Shown here: piece after piece, positions 1 through 6,301 of the stretch
Numbering within the stretch: position 1 is the stretch's first letter
Layout: each line of letters starts with the position of its first letter
DNA from: JBIOWF01 sp044868295
Lineage (GTDB): Bacteria > Actinomycetota > Actinomycetes > Streptosporangiales > Streptosporangiaceae
Reading direction: 5' to 3'
DNA: 6,675 nucleotides
NCBI GenBank assembly: GCA_044868295.1
Contig: JBIOWF010000003.1
Coordinates: forward strand, 1-6,675
Position numbers and translations under genes: made by a program
The notes under the pieces: generated by a model
Seen by the model: only the letters and a program-made list of their open reading frames with translations
Told to the model about the DNA's origin: nothing
Databases searched by the model: none

Positions 1-1
1 G

Positions 2-433
2 CGCCGCCTTTTTGGCGCCCCGAGCCGGAGCGCGGAGCGCGACCGTGAGCAGGGCTCGATGGCGGTGGAGGCGGTGCTGCTGGCGCCGGTCATTCTGGTC
101 TTCCTGCTGTTCATCGTGGGGGCCGCCCGCATCGCCGAGGCCAAGGGCGAGGTCGACGGCGCGGCGCGGGACGCCGCCCGGGCGGCCTCGATCCAGCGTG
201 AGTTCGGCGCCGCGCAGTCAGCCGCGAGCGACGCCGCCGCGGCCGGACTCGACTGTCAGGGCGGGCCCCAGGTGAGCCTGGCCGGCAGTGACTGGAGGCA
301 GGGCGGCAGCGTCCGGGTCGAGGTGGGGTGCGACGTCGATCTCAGCAGCGTCAGCGGTTTCGGCTTCGCGCCGTCGATTCACATGACCGGCACCTCGGTG
401 GTCCCGCTGGAGCAGTTCCGGAGGGTCGGATGA
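2..433 (+). CDS. TadE-like pseudopilin (Tad/Flp pilus minor subunit), 5' end outside window
   Basis: A TadE-family protein, a minor pilin-like subunit of Tad/Flp pilus systems held in the membrane by one N-terminal helix. The frame is open from the window edge, and the residues before the first ATG (position 59) read DREQGS, followed by MAVEAVLLAPV. That matches a prepilin-type junction: Gly at -1 (bases 53-55), then S-M-A-V-E with Glu at +5, then about 20 hydrophobic residues. Because this motif spans the ATG, the true start lies upstream; no ATG, GTG, TTG or CTG occurs in frame in bases 2-58. After the membrane helix come an Ala-rich helical stretch (AKGEVDGAARDAARAAS) and a small domain with two cysteines (GLDCQG, VEVGCDVD). 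In TadE relatives such an N-terminus is cleaved by a TadV/CpaA-type prepilin peptidase; processing here is inferred. The stop overlaps the next start (ATGA), so the two are probably translated together. Confidence 0.85.
   Translation, partial: RRLFGAPSRSAERDREQGSMAVEAVLLAPVILVFLLFIVGAARIAEAKGEVDGAARDAARAASIQREFGAAQSAASDAAAAGLDCQGGPQVSLAGSDWRQGGSVRVEVGCDVDLSSVSGFGFAPSIHMTGTSVVPLEQFRRVG
420..424 (+). promoter_or_regulatory. Ribosome binding site for the TadG-like gene
   Basis: GGAGG lies 5 bases before the ATG at 430, inside the last codons of the TadE-like gene. It supports the start at 430 over an upstream in-frame ATG at 328, which would overlap the TadE-like gene by about 100 bases and place a basic, Gln/Arg-rich sequence before the membrane helix. 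Confidence 0.6.
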
Positions 434-861
434 GGGATGGGGAGCGCGGATCGCTGTCCGTGTTCATGGTGGGCTTCGCGTTCCTCGGTCTGGGGCTCGC
501 CGGGATATTGGTGGACATGTCGTCGATGATGAACTCCTACCTTCGCGCCGCGGACATCGCCGAACAGGCGGCCCGGGCGGGCGCGGACACGATCGACGTG
601 GACTATCTCCGACGCACCGGAAATATCAGGATCTCTGACGCGGGGGAGGCCTGCGGCCGGGCCGGGGACATCGTGGCGGCTCACGGGGACGACCAGGTCG
701 CCCTGCTCAGCTGCACGGTGCCCGACGACCAGCACGTCACGGTGAGCGTCCGGCTGCCGTGGGAGGCCTACTTCCTGGCGGCCTTCGGCGTACAGGGCGG
801 GACCCGGGACGCGCAGGCGACGGCCGGGCCCCAAACAGGACAGACAGGACAGGGGGGCTGA
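430..861 (+). CDS. TadG-like (Tad/Flp pilus-associated) single-pass membrane protein
   Basis: A 143-residue protein of the TadE/TadG-like class that accompanies Tad pilus genes. The N-terminus MRDGERGSLSVFMVGF is the actinobacterial form: a short charged stretch, Gly-Ser, then one membrane helix at about residues 9-28 ending in LVDMSS, where Asp29 is characteristic. The rest is probably outside the membrane: an Ala-rich helix (AADIAEQAARAGADTID) and a small domain with Cys75 and Cys95, which could form a disulfide. Unlike the gene before it, there is no Glu at +5 after the Gly-Ser (the sequence is SLSVF), so it is probably not assembled as a true pseudopilin. It is far shorter than proteobacterial TadG, with no room for a von Willebrand A domain. 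The C-terminus ends in a Thr-Gly-Gln repeat encoded by a 9-base tandem duplication. The next gene starts 5 bases after the stop. Confidence 0.8.
   Translation: MRDGERGSLSVFMVGFAFLGLGLAGILVDMSSMMNSYLRAADIAEQAARAGADTIDVDYLRRTGNIRISDAGEACGRAGDIVAAHGDDQVALLSCTVPDDQHVTVSVRLPWEAYFLAAFGVQGGTRDAQATAGPQTGQTGQGG
835..852 (+). repeat. Perfect 9-base tandem duplication (ACAGGACAG x2)
   Basis: ACAGGACAG occurs twice with no gap (835-843 and 844-852). It encodes the Gln-Thr-Gly-Gln-Thr-Gly-Gln tail of the TadG-like protein and runs directly into the G-rich ribosome binding site of the next gene. Short tandem repeats like this can arise by replication slippage. The unit is a multiple of three, so a change in copy number would keep the frame. 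Confidence 0.85.
851..857 (+). promoter_or_regulatory. Ribosome binding site for the LysM/BTAD gene
   Basis: AGGGGGG sits 9 bases before the ATG at 867. It favours that start over an in-frame ATG at 759, which lies deep inside the TadG-like gene and would add a Gly/Arg-rich tail before the first membrane helix. Confidence 0.55.
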
Positions 862-866
862 AGGGC

Positions 867-3746
867 ATGGCACCACGGCAGCCCGTGCACATCAAGGCGG
901 GACGATCGGCGGCCGACGTCGTGTTCGGACTGCTGGCGATCATCGCGTTGGCCGCACTCCTGGGAGGCGTGCCGTACGCGCTGGTCAGGTTCTTCGGGTC
1001 GCCGCTCCCGGAGGACGGCCTCTCGCTGAACATGCTCACCCGGGAGGTCGGGCCGAGCACCGTCCTGGACATGCTGTCCGTGCTCGTGTGGCTCGCCTGG
1101 ATACAGCTGGTCGTCTGCGTGCTGGTCGAGCTGTGGGCGGGGATTCGCAAGATCGGGGTCCCGGCCAGGGTGCCCCTCGCCCGGGGACCGCAGGCGCTCG
1201 CCCACCGGCTGGTGACGGCCGCGCTCCTGCTGTTCGCCGCGACCGCGGCGGTGGCCCCGGTCGTGAGCGCGATCACTGCGCCGCAGCAGCAAAACCCGGC
1301 GATGGTCGCCCAGCGGGCTCCCGTGGAGGAGAAGGCCGAGGAGGTGCTGGCCCCCGTCAAGAAGACCAAGAAGGTGTACGTCGTCCAGCCGCCGCACGGA
1401 CGCCACCACGAAAGCCTGTGGGAGATCGCCGAGAAGTGCCTGGGTGAGGGGCGCCGCTACAAGGAGATCTACCACCTCAACGAGCACCGGGAGCAGCCCG
1501 ACGGCACCCGGCTGCGGATGGCCGATCTGATCCGGCCGGGGTGGGTGCTGGACATGCCGGACGACGCGATCAACGTCCACATCGTCTCCGAGGACGAGAA
1601 ACGCCCGGCCACGCTGGAACATCACCCGGACAAGCCCGCCGAGCTCGACGGCCACACCGACTACCAGGAGGTCGCGGTGGGTGGCGGGGCGGACGACGCC
1701 GGCGATCCGGCCACGGCCGACCCCGAGACCACACAGGACATCCGGCAGCACGTCAACGAGCTCCGTAAGACAGTCCCCGACCTGCCCGTTGAACCGCAGA
1801 CTCAGCGACCCCAGCCCCAGCCGCAGCGGGTCCACGAGGCACCGGTCGCCGACATCGCCGCCGCCTGGCCGGACTTCCTGGCCGCCGCGTCGCTCGCGGC
1901 GGCGGGCCTGCTGGCCGCGCTCGGCAGCCGCAGGCGGACGCAGCTCTGGAACCGGGCTTTCGGCCGTCGCCTGCCCGTCCCCGAGGGCGACGCCGCGCTC
2001 GCGGAGATGGCGCTGCTCCTCGGCGCCGACGTGCCGGGCACGCGGCTGCTCGACGTCGGCCTGCGGAACCTGAGCCAGGCGCTGGCCGCGCTTGGCCGTA
2101 CACCTCCGACGGTGTTCGCGGCCTTCCTCGCGCCGGCCCACCTCGACCTGTGGATCCATCCGGCGGACCGGGACGCGCCCGCGCCGTGGACCGCCCTCGA
2201 CGGGGGCAGGATCTGGCGGCTCACCGCGGCCGACGGCCACCGGCTGCCGGAGCTGCCGGACGTCCTGGCCCCCTATCCGGGGCTGGTGTCGCTCGGCACG
2301 AACGAGGCGGGCCGGGTCCTCGTCGACCTGGAGGCCGCGCACGGCCTCATCAACCTGCGCGGACGCCCGCACATCGTGGCGGCGGCGCTCGCCGGGCTGG
2401 CCGTGGAGCTGGCCACCAACCGCTGGTCCGACCACATGCGGCTCATCCTGGTCGGCTTCGGCGCGGAGCTGTCGCTCATCGCCCCCGACCGGATCGCGGT
2501 CTTCCCGACCCTGGCCGAGGCGCTGCCCGAGCTGGAGGCGCGCACCGAGGAGGTGCGGCGCGCCCTCGCGGCGTCGGGTGTGGACTCGGTGCTCACCGGC
2601 CGGTGCAGAGGCGTGTACGGCGAGGCCTGGATGCCCGCCTACCTGCTCACCGCCGTGCCTCCGACGCCGGACGAGGCGGCCCGGCTGGGCGAGCTGGCCA
2701 AGACCGGCACCCGGCTGGCCTCCGGCTACCTGGTCGCCGGTGACGACGTCCCGGGCGCGGCGTGGACGTGGGACCTGTCGCCCGACGGCCGCGCCGCGGT
2801 CGCGGCACTCGGCCTCGACGTGCGCGGGCAGCTGCTTCCGGAGCAGCAGTACAGCCAGGTCATCGAGCTGTTCCGGGCCGCCGGTCAGGAGTCGGTCGCG
2901 ATGGAAGACCCCGAGCCGTCCGGTCCGGCCGCCGCGCAGCTGCACCCGTCCTTCCGGCCCGCCGTGGAGGTGCGGCTCCTCGGGTCGGTCGAGGTGCTCG
3001 CGCCACGGCCGCTGGAGGAGGAGCGGTTGCCGCTCTGCACGGAGATGGTCGCCTACCTGGCCACCCACCCGGGTGGCGTGCACCCGCGCGTGCTCGCCGG
3101 TGCGCTTTGGCCGCGCGGCGTCGAAGCCTCGGTCCGGGACTCCGCGATCGCGCGCGCCCAGGAGTGGCTCGGCGCCGACACCGGAGGCCGCCCCAACCTG
3201 TTCGCCGACGCCGAGGGCCGCCTTCACCTGGGGCCGGAGGTGCGCGTCGACTGGCTCGTCTTCCGCGAGCTGGTACGGCTGTCGCGCCTCCAGCCGTCCA
3301 CCCGGACGGGCCCCTCCCATCCCTCCGACCCGTCCGGCGAGGCCGTACACCTTGACCGGGCTCTCGGCCTGGTGCGAGGTCCGCTGCTGGACGGCCGCCC
3401 GTCTGGCCGCTATCTGTGGCTGGCGGGCGACGATCTGGCCTACGAGGCGGTGGCCCGGGTGTCCGACGCGGCCCGGCGCCTCACGCAGCTACGCCTGGCG
3501 GAGGGGGACGCGGCCGGTGCCTTGACCGCCGCGCAGGCCGGCCTGCGGATGTCGGAGGAGGACGAGGCGCTGTGGCGCGAGCTGCTCCGAGCGGCGCACG
3601 CCACCGGCGACGGCGGCACGCTCCAGCACTGGGTGGGGATGTTGCGCCGCCGCGCGGCCTCCTCCCGCTACCAGGGCCGCCTGGTCCCCGAGACGGAGGC
3701 CCTCATCGAGGAGCTGCTTCCGGCCCCGGCCAGGGCCGCCGGATAG
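867..3746 (+). CDS. Membrane protein with LysM domain and C-terminal winged-helix/BTAD region
   Basis: A 959-residue protein of a class found beside Tad pilus genes in actinomycetes. Order of parts: membrane helices at about 18-40, 66-90 and 115-136; a LysM-like domain at 170-231 (core SLWEIAEKCLGEGRRYKEIY, ending PGWVLDMP); an acidic then Pro/Gln-rich linker (232-325); a fourth helix (335-353) followed by SRRR; an unassigned central region (355-695); a winged-helix-like segment starting VEVRLLGSVEVL (700-790); and a TPR-like BTAD region (about 792-950). Basic loops at 93-113 and 354-367 put the N- and C-termini in the cytoplasm and the LysM domain outside, where LysM domains bind peptidoglycan. 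BTAD regions are known from SARP-type transcriptional activators, so it may pass a cell-wall signal to DNA; that is inference. The presumed recognition helix (SVRDSAIARAQEWLG) has few basic residues, so DNA binding may be weak or lost. The LysM lacks the usual GDT motif. Confidence 0.85.
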   Translation: MAPRQPVHIKAGRSAADVVFGLLAIIALAALLGGVPYALVRFFGSPLPEDGLSLNMLTREVGPSTVLDMLSVLVWLAWIQLVVCVLVELWAGIRKIGVPARVPLARGPQALAHRLVTAALLLFAATAAVAPVVSAITAPQQQNPAMVAQRAPVEEKAEEVLAPVKKTKKVYVVQPPHGRHHESLWEIAEKCLGEGRRYKEIYHLNEHREQPDGTRLRMADLIRPGWVLDMPDDAINVHIVSEDEKRPATLEHHPDKPAELDGHTDYQEVAVGGGADDAGDPATADPETTQDIRQHVNELRKTVPDLPVEPQTQRPQPQPQRVHEAPVADIAAAWPDFLAAASLAAAGLLAALGSRRRTQLWNRAFGRRLPVPEGDAALAEMALLLGADVPGTRLLDVGLRNLSQALAALGRTPPTVFAAFLAPAHLDLWIHPADRDAPAPWTALDGGRIWRLTAADGHRLPELPDVLAPYPGLVSLGTNEAGRVLVDLEAAHGLINLRGRPHIVAAALAGLAVELATNRWSDHMRLILVGFGAELSLIAPDRIAVFPTLAEALPELEARTEEVRRALAASGVDSVLTGRCRGVYGEAWMPAYLLTAVPPTPDEAARLGELAKTGTRLASGYLVAGDDVPGAAWTWDLSPDGRAAVAALGLDVRGQLLPEQQYSQVIELFRAAGQESVAMEDPEPSGPAAAQLHPSFRPAVEVRLLGSVEVLAPRPLEEERLPLCTEMVAYLATHPGGVHPRVLAGALWPRGVEASVRDSAIARAQEWLGADTGGRPNLFADAEGRLHLGPEVRVDWLVFRELVRLSRLQPSTRTGPSHPSDPSGEAVHLDRALGLVRGPLLDGRPSGRYLWLAGDDLAYEAVARVSDAARRLTQLRLAEGDAAGALTAAQAGLRMSEEDEALWRELLRAAHATGDGGTLQHWVGMLRRRAASSRYQGRLVPETEALIEELLPAPARAAG

Positions 3747-3750
3747 GAGG
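3746..3750 (+). promoter_or_regulatory. Ribosome binding site overlapping the LysM/BTAD stop codon
   Basis: GGAGG begins at the last base of the upstream TAG stop and lies 7 bases before the ATG at 3758. This decides the lipoprotein start, because the open frame extends far upstream inside the previous gene. It also implies reuse of ribosomes finishing the LysM/BTAD protein. Confidence 0.65.
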
Positions 3751-3757
3751 GTTGCAG

Positions 3758-4513
3758 ATGGCCGCACCGCATCGTGACGTCGCTTGGAATGACGGGCGGG
3801 ATCGGCACGGTGGGCTTGCCCGGAGTCTCACGGGGCCGCCCCTGGCACTGGCGGGGATGCTGCTCGTCGCGGGTTGTGGCGGCACGTCGTCGGGCTACGC
3901 CCCGCCGCCCGGGCAGACCGTAGCCTCCGCGGAGTCTCCGCGGGTCTCGGCGAGTCCCTCGGGCGGGGCCGCCGTTGCGTCCGACTCGCCCAAGCCCACC
4001 GGTACGGCGGTGCCCGAACTCGCCTTCCCCTTCCCCGAAGACTTCAGTGTCGTCTACCACCCGCGTACGGCCCAGCCAGAAGGCGCGCAGGCCGTACAGG
4101 CATTCGGGGAGTTCTGGAAGGCGTGGTGGTACGCGGTCGCGACCGAGGGCCGGGACAGGCGCTACCGCGCGTACCTGGCGCCCGGCTCCGGACCCTCCGG
4201 GACCGCGATCTTCAGCGGCGTGGTGGACGAATGGTCGCGGGACCACGTGCGCCCCGTCGGGGTGATCCGCGCGCACAGCGTGCGGGTGATCACCGCGGAC
4301 GACAAGAGGGTCACGCTCGTCGGCTGCGGCGACGAATCCCGCGCCGGCAGCAAGAACGTCACCACCGGCAAGGTGAGCTGGACGTTCGGACGGCGGAAGA
4401 GCGCGCGATACAAGATGCGGATCATGATGGTCCCCGGCCCGGAGGGCGGCTGGCGGATCGGCGCCTACCAGCCCGTACCGGTGACCGTTCCCGCAGGCAG
4501 GGAGTGCCGATGA
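3758..4513 (+). CDS. Putative lipoprotein of unknown function, Tad-linked
   Basis: A 251-residue predicted lipoprotein. A short hydrophobic run (PPLALAGMLLVAGC) ends in a clear lipobox, L-V-A-G-Cys40, followed by GG; the n-region is unusually long and charged (residues 1-26, with three Arg before the core). Mature protein: a Ser/Pro/Ala-rich linker to about residue 85, as expected for a tether through the wall, then a domain of about 160 residues. That domain starts at LAFPFPEDFSVVYHP, contains an aromatic helix (FGEFWKAWWYAVATEG) and a second segment (YLAPGSGPSGTAIFSGVVDEW), and ends in beta-rich sequence with VTLVGCGDESRAG and GGWRIGAYQPVPV. The layout recalls small NTF2-like folds, and similar lipoproteins occur near actinomycete Tad genes, but I cannot assign a function. 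It starts 11 bases after the LysM/BTAD stop and overlaps the next gene by ATGA, so it probably works outside the membrane with those partners. Confidence 0.75.
   Translation: MAAPHRDVAWNDGRDRHGGLARSLTGPPLALAGMLLVAGCGGTSSGYAPPPGQTVASAESPRVSASPSGGAAVASDSPKPTGTAVPELAFPFPEDFSVVYHPRTAQPEGAQAVQAFGEFWKAWWYAVATEGRDRRYRAYLAPGSGPSGTAIFSGVVDEWSRDHVRPVGVIRAHSVRVITADDKRVTLVGCGDESRAGSKNVTTGKVSWTFGRRKSARYKMRIMMVPGPEGGWRIGAYQPVPVTVPAGRECR
4499..4504 (+). promoter_or_regulatory. Ribosome binding site for the secreted protein gene
   Basis: AGGGAG lies 5 bases before the ATG at 4510, within the last codons of the lipoprotein gene. It supports the overlapping ATGA start, which is also the start that gives a proper signal peptide. 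Confidence 0.55.
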
Positions 4514-5484
4514 CGACCCGACGGCTCATCACGGTCACGGCCGTGCTGATCACCACACTGCTCGCGGCCGGGCAGGCCGCTCCCGCGCAGGCGGACCCGG
4601 GCAGGGGCGGCGGCGGCAACGGCAAAGGCAGCTACTACGCGTACGTGAAGTCGCTGGTGCGGCTCAAGGGATCCGGCTACAAGGGCAGGCCCAGCATCCA
4701 GGTGGATTACGATCCGCCGCATTGCTGGTATCAGCCGCAGTACACGTACGACGAGATGTTCGACTGGGCGCGGCGGATCTACTTCGTGTGGCGCCACCAG
4801 GGGCCGGAGGACCAGGCCGGGGCACGTGACTGGTACGAGAAGACGCTCGCGGAGATCAGGAAGCACGAAGGTGAAGCGGGGAAGATCTTCTGGTTCCTCA
4901 CCGACGACGGCACCGACGCCGGCTGGGCCTGTTACACCAGCACCGATCCGTTCTGGATCCACGTGGGCCCGCGCCCGCCAGCCGTACCCGGCGACAAGAT
5001 CATCGATCCCACGGATCTGGCGCTCATCGCGCGGGCCAACCTGACGCTGCCCAAGCCCCGATTCACCCTGAATCCGCCACCGGCGGCGGGCGGCAACAAG
5101 ACCTACGTCGGCCTGGAGACCTGGGTCGGCGTGCCTCGGGTCGGCCCTCTCAACGTCACCGCCTTCGTCGCGGGGTTCCCCACCCTGTTCGCGCAGATCA
5201 CCGCTCAACCGACGAAGGTGGAGATCTCGGTGCACGGCGCCGACGCCACCGTCCACGACGGCCTCGTGAACTGCCCGGCCTACAAGAAGGGCGCGGACCT
5301 CGGCGCGGGTTGCTGGGTGCGGTTCAACCGGGCCTCGCTCGGCGGGCCGTACACCATCACCGTCACCCAGGTCTGGGACATCGCCTCCAGCGTCGCGGGG
5401 GTGAACCTGCAACCGAACCCGGCCCGGATGTCCCAGTCCCAAACGATCACCGTGGACGAGATCCAGTCCACAGTGACCCGCTGA
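4510..5484 (+). CDS. Sec-secreted protein with four cysteines, unknown function
   Basis: A 324-residue exported protein. Residues 1-28 form a typical Sec signal peptide: basic start (MTTRR), hydrophobic core (LITVTAVLITTLLAAG) and an AQA cleavage site before Asp29. A Gly/Asn/Lys-rich stretch follows. The mature protein has two parts: an aromatic N-terminal part with YDPPHCWYQP (Cys72), helical DWARRIYFVWRHQG and GWACYT (Cys141); and, from about residue 165, a beta-rich part (IDPTDLALIARANLTLP, then LETWVGVP) with Cys255 and Cys268, ending in a conserved-looking tail (TITVDEIQS). The four cysteines suggest two disulfides. Beta-rich repeats and no recognisable catalytic motif suggest an adhesin-like or structural role, but this is unproven. 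Similar actinomycete proteins are, from memory, sometimes labelled enoyl reductase; nothing here supports that, since there is no nucleotide-binding motif. It is the last gene of the operon and is followed by a stem-loop. Confidence 0.75.
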   Translation: MTTRRLITVTAVLITTLLAAGQAAPAQADPGRGGGGNGKGSYYAYVKSLVRLKGSGYKGRPSIQVDYDPPHCWYQPQYTYDEMFDWARRIYFVWRHQGPEDQAGARDWYEKTLAEIRKHEGEAGKIFWFLTDDGTDAGWACYTSTDPFWIHVGPRPPAVPGDKIIDPTDLALIARANLTLPKPRFTLNPPPAAGGNKTYVGLETWVGVPRVGPLNVTAFVAGFPTLFAQITAQPTKVEISVHGADATVHDGLVNCPAYKKGADLGAGCWVRFNRASLGGPYTITVTQVWDIASSVAGVNLQPNPARMSQSQTITVDEIQSTVTR

Positions 5485-5503
5485 GACCAAGGGCTCTCAG
5501 CGG
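5478..5503. terminator. Bidirectional stem-loop terminator between converging genes
   Basis: CCGCTGAGA (5478-5486) and TCTCAGCGG (5495-5503) form a perfect 9-bp stem with an 8-base loop. The stem contains the TGA stops of both converging genes. It has no long T-run on either side, which is common for actinomycete terminators. The symmetry means it would act on transcripts from either direction. Confidence 0.65.
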
Positions 5504-6222
5504 CCGAGGAACGCTCCGCCGTTCACGTGGATGACCTGGCCGGTGATGTGGCCCGCCTCGGGGGAGGCGAGGAAGCGGACTGTGGCGGCGACGTCCTCCG
5601 GCCTGCCCGCGCGGCCGTTGCGGGTGCTCTCGACCCGGCGGCGGATGCCGTCGTCGTCAAGCCTGCCGCGGAAGAACTCGGTGTCGACCACGATGCCGGG
5701 GGAGACCACGTTCGCCGTGACGCCGAGCCGGCCCACCTCGGTGGCCAGGTCGGCGGTCCAGGATTCGAGGGCCGCCTTGGCCGCGCCGTACGAACCGGAA
5801 CCGGTCCCGCGTGCCGCGATCGAGCCGAGGTTGACGATGCGGGCGTGCTGTCCCAGCCGGGGCATCAGCGCGGTCGTCATCAGTACGGCGGAGACCAGGT
5901 TGGCGTCCAGGTTGGCCCGCCAGGCCTCGGCCACCGCCTGCAGGTCGTCGGGGGCGGGGGCGGAACGGTCCAGGTTGGTGTTCCCGCCCGCGTTGTTCAC
6001 CAGCACGTGAACGGTCTCGGGAAGCTGGTCCAGGGCCGCGCCCACCGCCGCCGGGTCCGACGCGTCGAAGGCGACATACCTGGCACCCAGCCGCCTGGCC
6101 GCGTCCTTCAACACGTGCTCCCGGCGACCGACGATCGTGACGCGGTCGCCGACGTCGAGAAATTCGTTCGCGATCGCGTATCCGATGCCCGTCGCCCCGC
6201 CCGTCACCACTACGTCTCGCAT
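5497..6222 (-). CDS. SDR family NAD(P)-dependent oxidoreductase
   Basis: A 241-residue classical short-chain dehydrogenase/reductase, the usual length for the family. It has the complete signature: cofactor motif TGGATGIG (7-14), Asp53 in FDASDP, NNAG (76-79), Asn108, catalytic Ser134, Tyr145 and Lys149 (in SYGAAKAALE), the PG motif (175-176), and a C-terminus TGQVIHVNGG as in FabG-like reductases. Arg33 and Arg34 after the second strand favour NADP(H). The substrate cannot be read from the sequence; carbonyl/alcohol conversion in the cytoplasm is expected. I chose the ATG at 6222 because GGAGGA (6231-6236, - strand) precedes it by 8 bases and the Rossmann fold starts at once. An upstream in-frame ATG (6324) would add 34 residues unlike the family. 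It converges on the pilus-linked operon and diverges from the WXG100 gene; no functional link to either is evident. Confidence 0.92.
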   Translation of the reverse strand: MRDVVVTGGATGIGYAIANEFLDVGDRVTIVGRREHVLKDAARRLGARYVAFDASDPAAVGAALDQLPETVHVLVNNAGGNTNLDRSAPAPDDLQAVAEAWRANLDANLVSAVLMTTALMPRLGQHARIVNLGSIAARGTGSGSYGAAKAALESWTADLATEVGRLGVTANVVSPGIVVDTEFFRGRLDDDGIRRRVESTRNGRAGRPEDVAATVRFLASPEAGHITGQVIHVNGGAFLGR

Positions 6223-6230
6223 GATCTGGA

Positions 6231-6236
6231 TCCTCC
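6231..6236 (-). promoter_or_regulatory. Ribosome binding site for the SDR gene
   Basis: GGAGGA on the - strand, 8 bases before the ATG at 6222. This near-ideal site settles the start against the longer open frame. Confidence 0.75.
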
Positions 6237-6256
6237 ACGGCTTCCTGTTGGCGTAA

Positions 6257-6287
6257 ATGACGGTACCGGTCGGAAATGCGGTATAGC
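6257..6287 (+). promoter_or_regulatory. Weak candidate promoter for the WXG100 gene
   Basis: ATGACG (6257-6262) and TATAGC (6282-6287), 19 bases apart, each match four of six bases of the vegetative -35 and -10 consensus. This would give a leader of about 70 bases before the WXG100 start. The match is modest and the spacer slightly long, so this is only a candidate. I found no convincing promoter for the divergent SDR gene in the same region. Confidence 0.25.
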
Positions 6288-6301
6288 GGCTCGGCATACC
6301 G
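6279..6301. promoter_or_regulatory. Operator-like inverted repeat (CGGTAT-N11-ATACCG)
   Basis: A perfect 6-bp inverted repeat, CGGTAT (6279-6284) and ATACCG (6296-6301), 11 bases apart. A related palindrome, CGGTACCG (6261-6268), lies 10 bases upstream. The half-sites overlap the candidate -10 element and lie between two divergent genes, where a dimeric repressor could sit. No regulator gene is present in the window. Confidence 0.3.

Noticed and set aside
1..48. Possible C-terminus of an upstream gene ending in TGA at 46-48
   Set aside because: The 15 codons are too few to recognise and would overlap the TadE-like coding region by about 45 bases.
759..866. N-terminal extension of the LysM/BTAD protein from an ATG at 759
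   Set aside because: It lies wholly inside the TadG-like coding region, has low-complexity Gly/Arg-rich sequence, and the ATG at 867 has its own ribosome binding site and begins just before the first membrane helix.
768..3350. Long open frame on the - strand opposite the LysM/BTAD gene
   Set aside because: Its product is rich in Arg, Gly, Pro and His with no domain pattern. This is the usual mirror of a high-GC gene, and the + strand frame has clear domains.
2092..3525. Open frame in another + frame within the LysM/BTAD gene
   Set aside because: Arg/Ser/Pro-rich composition with no recognisable motif; explained by GC bias of the real gene.
3925..3943. CTCCGCGG direct repeat and small CCGCGGA/TCCGCGG hairpin in the lipoprotein gene
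   Set aside because: It lies in the low-complexity Ser/Pro linker, has only a 3-base loop, and is easily explained by high GC and repeated Ser-Pro codons.
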